This document shows, piece after piece, positions 6,027-8,427 of a DNA stretch of 8,427 nt. Within the stretch, counting starts at the first letter, position 1, and every line of letters starts with the position of its first letter. The stretch comes from Myxococcales bacterium (GTDB taxonomy: Bacteria > Myxococcota > Polyangia > Fen-1088). The stretch covers positions 1-8,427 of the forward strand of contig PMLH01000641.1 of assembly GCA_003159055.1 (NCBI GenBank), read 5' to 3'. The position numbers and the translations under genes are program-made. The notes below the pieces were generated by a model. The model was not told where the DNA came from and made no database searches. It was given only the letters and a program-made list of their open reading frames with translations.

Positions 6027-6950
6027 TTACTTGCCCACCAGGTGTGGGATGCCGGCTGGGTCCATCTCGACGTCGATCTGTTCGAGCCCCGCGCGGCCCG
6101 GCTTTCCCAGCGTCAGACGAACGATCCACGCCTTCCAGACCGCCGGATCGTACGGGTAGTAGTCGAAAACGAAGTTGCCGACGCTGTAGACGATCGGCTT
6201 GTCCTTGTACCACTCGGCGTCTTGGGTCAGGTGGGGATGGCCGCCGACGATCGCGTCGGCGCCGGCATCGATCAAGGCATGCGCCAGGGCCTTCTGTTGC
6301 GGCGTCACGGTCGACTCCAGATCCTCGCCCCAGTGAAGGAACAGAACCACGAAGTCGGCCTGCCTGCGCGCCAGCTTGATGTCGCGGACGGCATCCTTTT
6401 CAATCAGCCACGCGGTTCCCGGCGTCGACGGGCCAGCCGCAAACGTACGTGGCGGAAAATCGTTGTAGCCGAGAAATGCGACTCGCTTTCCGGCCGCCGT
6501 CAGGACCAGTGGCCGATGCGCCTCGCGTACGTTGGCGCCGCCGCCGAACCACGGCAGGTCGACGTCGTGCAGAAGCTCCAGCTCGGTTAGGAAGCCCCGC
6601 TTGCCCCAATCGCCCGAGTGGTTGTTGGCCAGCGATACCGCCGAGAAGTACTTCTTGAGCAGCGGAAGCGATTTCTCCGGGCCGCGAAAGGTGAAGGGTT
6701 TGTCCACGGCGTGTCCGTCCTTGACGATGGCGCATTCCAGATTGCCGATGGTCAGATCGGCGTCGCGCAGAACGGTGGCCACGTTGGCGAAGGGATCGCC
6801 ACCCAGGGTGACGACGTGCCCAGGGCCGCCGTCGAGCATGATGTCGCCGGCAAACACAATGCGGACGGTTCCGTCGTCGGCGCGCGCATGGCCCGAAAGC
6901 CAAACCAAGCTGACGGCCAGGACGAAGAACCGCAATCCAAGGCTGCACAT
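6027..6950 (-). CDS. CapA-family (PGA_cap) metallophosphatase-like exported protein
   Basis: A 307-residue protein of the CapA family (PF09587 type), named for the poly-gamma-glutamate capsule protein and built on a calcineurin-like metallophosphatase fold. The family marks are present in order: FAGDIMLDGG (Asp36), IGNLEC (Asn70, Glu72), LANNHSGDWG (Asn110, His111), FLHWGED (His206), VGGHPHL (His238, His240) and YSVGNFVFD (Asn259). The ATG at 6950 was chosen because it opens a signal peptide with an ARA cleavage site after residue 24, which predicts a periplasmic protein. The longer frame to 7094 runs into the dsbD gene and was discarded. The ribosome site is weak. No other capsule gene (CapB/CapC) is visible, so a poly-glutamate role should not be assumed. 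Other members act on cell-wall or surface polymers or have unknown substrates. It lies 37 bp after dsbD and 41 bp before the transglycosylase. Confidence 0.9.
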   Translation of the reverse strand: MCSLGLRFFVLAVSLVWLSGHARADDGTVRIVFAGDIMLDGGPGHVVTLGGDPFANVATVLRDADLTIGNLECAIVKDGHAVDKPFTFRGPEKSLPLLKKYFSAVSLANNHSGDWGKRGFLTELELLHDVDLPWFGGGANVREAHRPLVLTAAGKRVAFLGYNDFPPRTFAAGPSTPGTAWLIEKDAVRDIKLARRQADFVVLFLHWGEDLESTVTPQQKALAHALIDAGADAIVGGHPHLTQDAEWYKDKPIVYSVGNFVFDYYPYDPAVWKAWIVRLTLGKPGRAGLEQIDVEMDPAGIPHLVGK

Positions 6951-6987
6951 GGCGTAAACGTACTCGCGCAGGCAGGGCGAGTGCAAC

Positions 6988-8313
6988 CTATGGCTTGGAC
7001 AGCGAGTCCCGTGCAGTCGTCGCTGTCTTGACGAATTCCTGCCACGAAACAAGGTGATTGATTTGTGCCAGGATTTTTCCGTCGGACGTTGCAAGGCGAA
7101 TCGCCGGCAGGGTTTCCACCTGATACTTCGTCTTGACCACGCCCAGGGATTCGTCTTCGCTTTCGCGGCTAAGGTCGATGCGCAGCAGAACGAAGTCCGC
7201 CAGGGTCGGGGCCACGTCGGCGCGCCCGAAGACCTTCACATCCATCTCCTGGCAGGGCAGGCACCAGTCGGCCATGAAGTCGACCAGCAGGGGCTTGCCG
7301 CTGGCTTGCGCTTGGGTGACGGCCGTCGCCTCGGAGCGGAGCCATTCGACCTTGATCGCCGGGGTCAGTACGTAGTTGACGGCTGCAAACAGGCCGGTCA
7401 CGGTCAGCAGAATTCCTACCGTCTTGCGGGCGGCCTTGCCTCTCCCCTCGGAAAATGACAGATGGATCGCTCCGACGACGATTCCGACCAGCGCCGTGCC
7501 GAGGGCAAGTCCCAGAAACAGTCCGCTCGGTCCGGTAAGGCTGGCGAGCGCCGGCACGATCGGCCGCAGGTAGTAAAGCCCCGCGACCAGCAGCGCGATG
7601 CCGAACACGCTCTTGACCGCGTTCATCCAAGGCCCGGATTTGGGCAATTGCATGGAAAAGCCCGCGATGGCCCAGAAGGGGACGCCGATGCCCGCGGCAT
7701 AGGTGGCGAGCAGAAGGAAACCGAGCGCCCCGTCGCGCGTGGTGGCGACAAATGCCAGGATCCCGGCCAATGGCGGCCCGGTGCACGGCGCGGCGATCAG
7801 TCCGCCGACGAGCCCCATCAGGAATGCGCCGAGAAAGCCGCGCCCGCCGACGCGTGAAAGGCGCTCCTGCAATCCTGCCGGCAAAGCCAAATCGAAGGCG
7901 CCGAACATCGACGCGGCCATGGCAAAGAAGAACAGCGCCAGCGGCACGACGACCCAAGGATTGGCCAAGAAGGTGCCGAAGGCCTTGCCGAGGAGCGCGA
8001 AGCTGGTTCCAAGGACGCCGAACATGACCGCGATGCCGGCAACGTACGCGGTGGCGAGCAGAAAGGATCGTGCGCGCGAGCAAGCGCCGCGTCCGCCGAA
8101 GATACTGATGGTGATCGGTATCATCGGATACACGCATGGCGTGAGCGAGGTCAAGAAGCCCGCGGTCAACGCGAACAGGAAGGCATGGGAGGTCCCTCGG
8201 CTCGCCGCCGCAGCATAGTCTCCCGCATGCGCCAGCCCAGGCAGGCCCAGGGCAGTCAGCACGATGGCAGCCCATGGCGCGCGTCGAAGCATCCGAATAC
8301 GCAACAAATCCAC
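6988..8313 (-). CDS. dsbD: Thiol:disulfide interchange protein DsbD, lacking the alpha domain
   Basis: A 441-residue inner-membrane reductase that passes electrons from cytoplasmic thioredoxin to periplasmic partners. After a signal-like segment ending LAHA (residue 30), a short linker leads into about eight membrane segments between 42 and 320. These hold the two membrane cysteines: Cys60 in LTPCVYPMIPITISIFGG and Cys177 in AAPCTGPPLAG. Residues of about 320-441 are the thioredoxin-like gamma domain with ADWCLPCQEMD (Cys351, Cys354) and the cis-proline segment ETLPAI. The classical periplasmic alpha domain, expected before the first membrane segment in the roughly 565-residue E. coli protein, is absent. 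The frame opens with GTG at 8313, four codons after an in-frame TAG. ATG at 8292 is an alternative that gives a shorter signal peptide. Neither has a strong ribosome site. It probably heads the operon with the CapA-like and SLT genes. A periplasmic partner in this window was not identified. Confidence 0.92.
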   Translation of the reverse strand: MDLLRIRMLRRAPWAAIVLTALGLPGLAHAGDYAAAASRGTSHAFLFALTAGFLTSLTPCVYPMIPITISIFGGRGACSRARSFLLATAYVAGIAVMFGVLGTSFALLGKAFGTFLANPWVVVPLALFFFAMAASMFGAFDLALPAGLQERLSRVGGRGFLGAFLMGLVGGLIAAPCTGPPLAGILAFVATTRDGALGFLLLATYAAGIGVPFWAIAGFSMQLPKSGPWMNAVKSVFGIALLVAGLYYLRPIVPALASLTGPSGLFLGLALGTALVGIVVGAIHLSFSEGRGKAARKTVGILLTVTGLFAAVNYVLTPAIKVEWLRSEATAVTQAQASGKPLLVDFMADWCLPCQEMDVKVFGRADVAPTLADFVLLRIDLSRESEDESLGVVKTKYQVETLPAIRLATSDGKILAQINHLVSWQEFVKTATTARDSLSKP

Positions 8314-8427
8314 GGCGAAAATCTAGCAGTCCCTCGCCGAACTCTCCACATCGCAGTTGGCACGCCTTCGGGGCCAGCCGCGCCAGCGCCGGCGTCGCGC
8401 TAACTTCTCGGCTCGTACCGCATCGCC
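8314..8427 (-). other. Region upstream of dsbD
   Basis: These 114 bp reach the right window edge. On the minus strand a short frame open from the edge ends at a TAG at 8400-8402 (MRYEPRS), which could be the tail of an upstream gene. The fragment is too short to judge. A weak extended -10-like TGCTAGATT lies just before the GTG of dsbD with no clear -35. No gene or terminator can be supported here. Confidence 0.25.

Noticed and set aside
5986..6213. N-terminal extension of the transglycosylase
   Set aside because: It overlaps the end of the CapA-like gene, is rich in Arg/Gly/Pro without a motif, and would put a long tail before the repeats.
5901..6590. Plus-strand open frame starting with a Gly/Pro/Ala/Tyr repeat
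   Set aside because: It is the opposite-strand reading of the 48-bp repeat and of the CapA-like gene. The remainder shows no recognisable domain, while the minus-strand proteins do.
6951..7094. N-terminal extension of the CapA-like protein
   Set aside because: It overlaps the 3' end of dsbD and would precede a complete signal peptide.
7169..8275. Long alternative minus-strand frame inside dsbD
   Set aside because: It is Arg-rich, has no membrane segments and is fully covered by the DsbD frame with its conserved cysteine motifs.
1..8427. CRISPR, tRNA, rRNA, transposase or phage genes
   Set aside because: No regular spaced repeat arrays, no recognised RNA gene sequence and no mobile-element protein motifs were seen on either strand.

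Overview
The window is GC-rich and carries genes of a Gram-negative envelope. There are two predicted lipoproteins, a DsbD-type thiol reductase and a membrane-anchored lytic transglycosylase. The best guess at origin is a myxobacterium or relative (Myxococcota/Deltaproteobacteria). This rests on the style of the large lipoprotein at 3524-5287, with its Gly/Ser-rich tether, Cys-rich modules and C-terminal binding domain, together with the high GC. It is an inference, because no rRNA or other marker is present.

Layout. Minus strand, left: a polytopic membrane protein cut by the window edge (1-422) lies 74 bp downstream of a right-handed parallel beta-helix lipoprotein (497-2221). A 189-bp divergent intergenic region separates these from a plus-strand lysylphosphatidylglycerol-synthase-type membrane protein (2411-3352). 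After 171 bp with a candidate promoter comes the plus-strand Cys-rich modular lipoprotein (3524-5287). This gene converges, with an 11-bp gap, on a minus-strand cluster read right to left: DsbD (6988-8313), a CapA-family metallophosphatase-like protein (6027-6950) and an SLT lytic transglycosylase (5299-5985). The gaps of 37 and 41 bp suggest one transcript.

How they may work together. All six complete genes encode proteins predicted to be in or exported across the inner membrane, so this looks like an envelope neighbourhood. DsbD moves reducing power to the periplasm, CapA-family proteins are linked to surface polymers or wall metabolism, and the transglycosylase cuts peptidoglycan. The LPG-synthase-type protein belongs to a family associated with lipid or glycolipid handling. 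The two lipoproteins look like surface or periplasmic binding proteins. No shared pathway is proven by the sequence.

No tRNA, rRNA, CRISPR array, transposase or integrase was seen, and no gene-free stretch exceeds 300 bases. I did not find a convincing new multi-gene system. The most notable items are a 24-bp near-identical direct repeat at both ends of the Cys-rich lipoprotein gene, four regular eight-cysteine modules in that protein fused to a CBM9-like domain, a 48-bp in-frame tandem repeat building a basic tail on the transglycosylase, and a DsbD lacking its N-terminal periplasmic domain.
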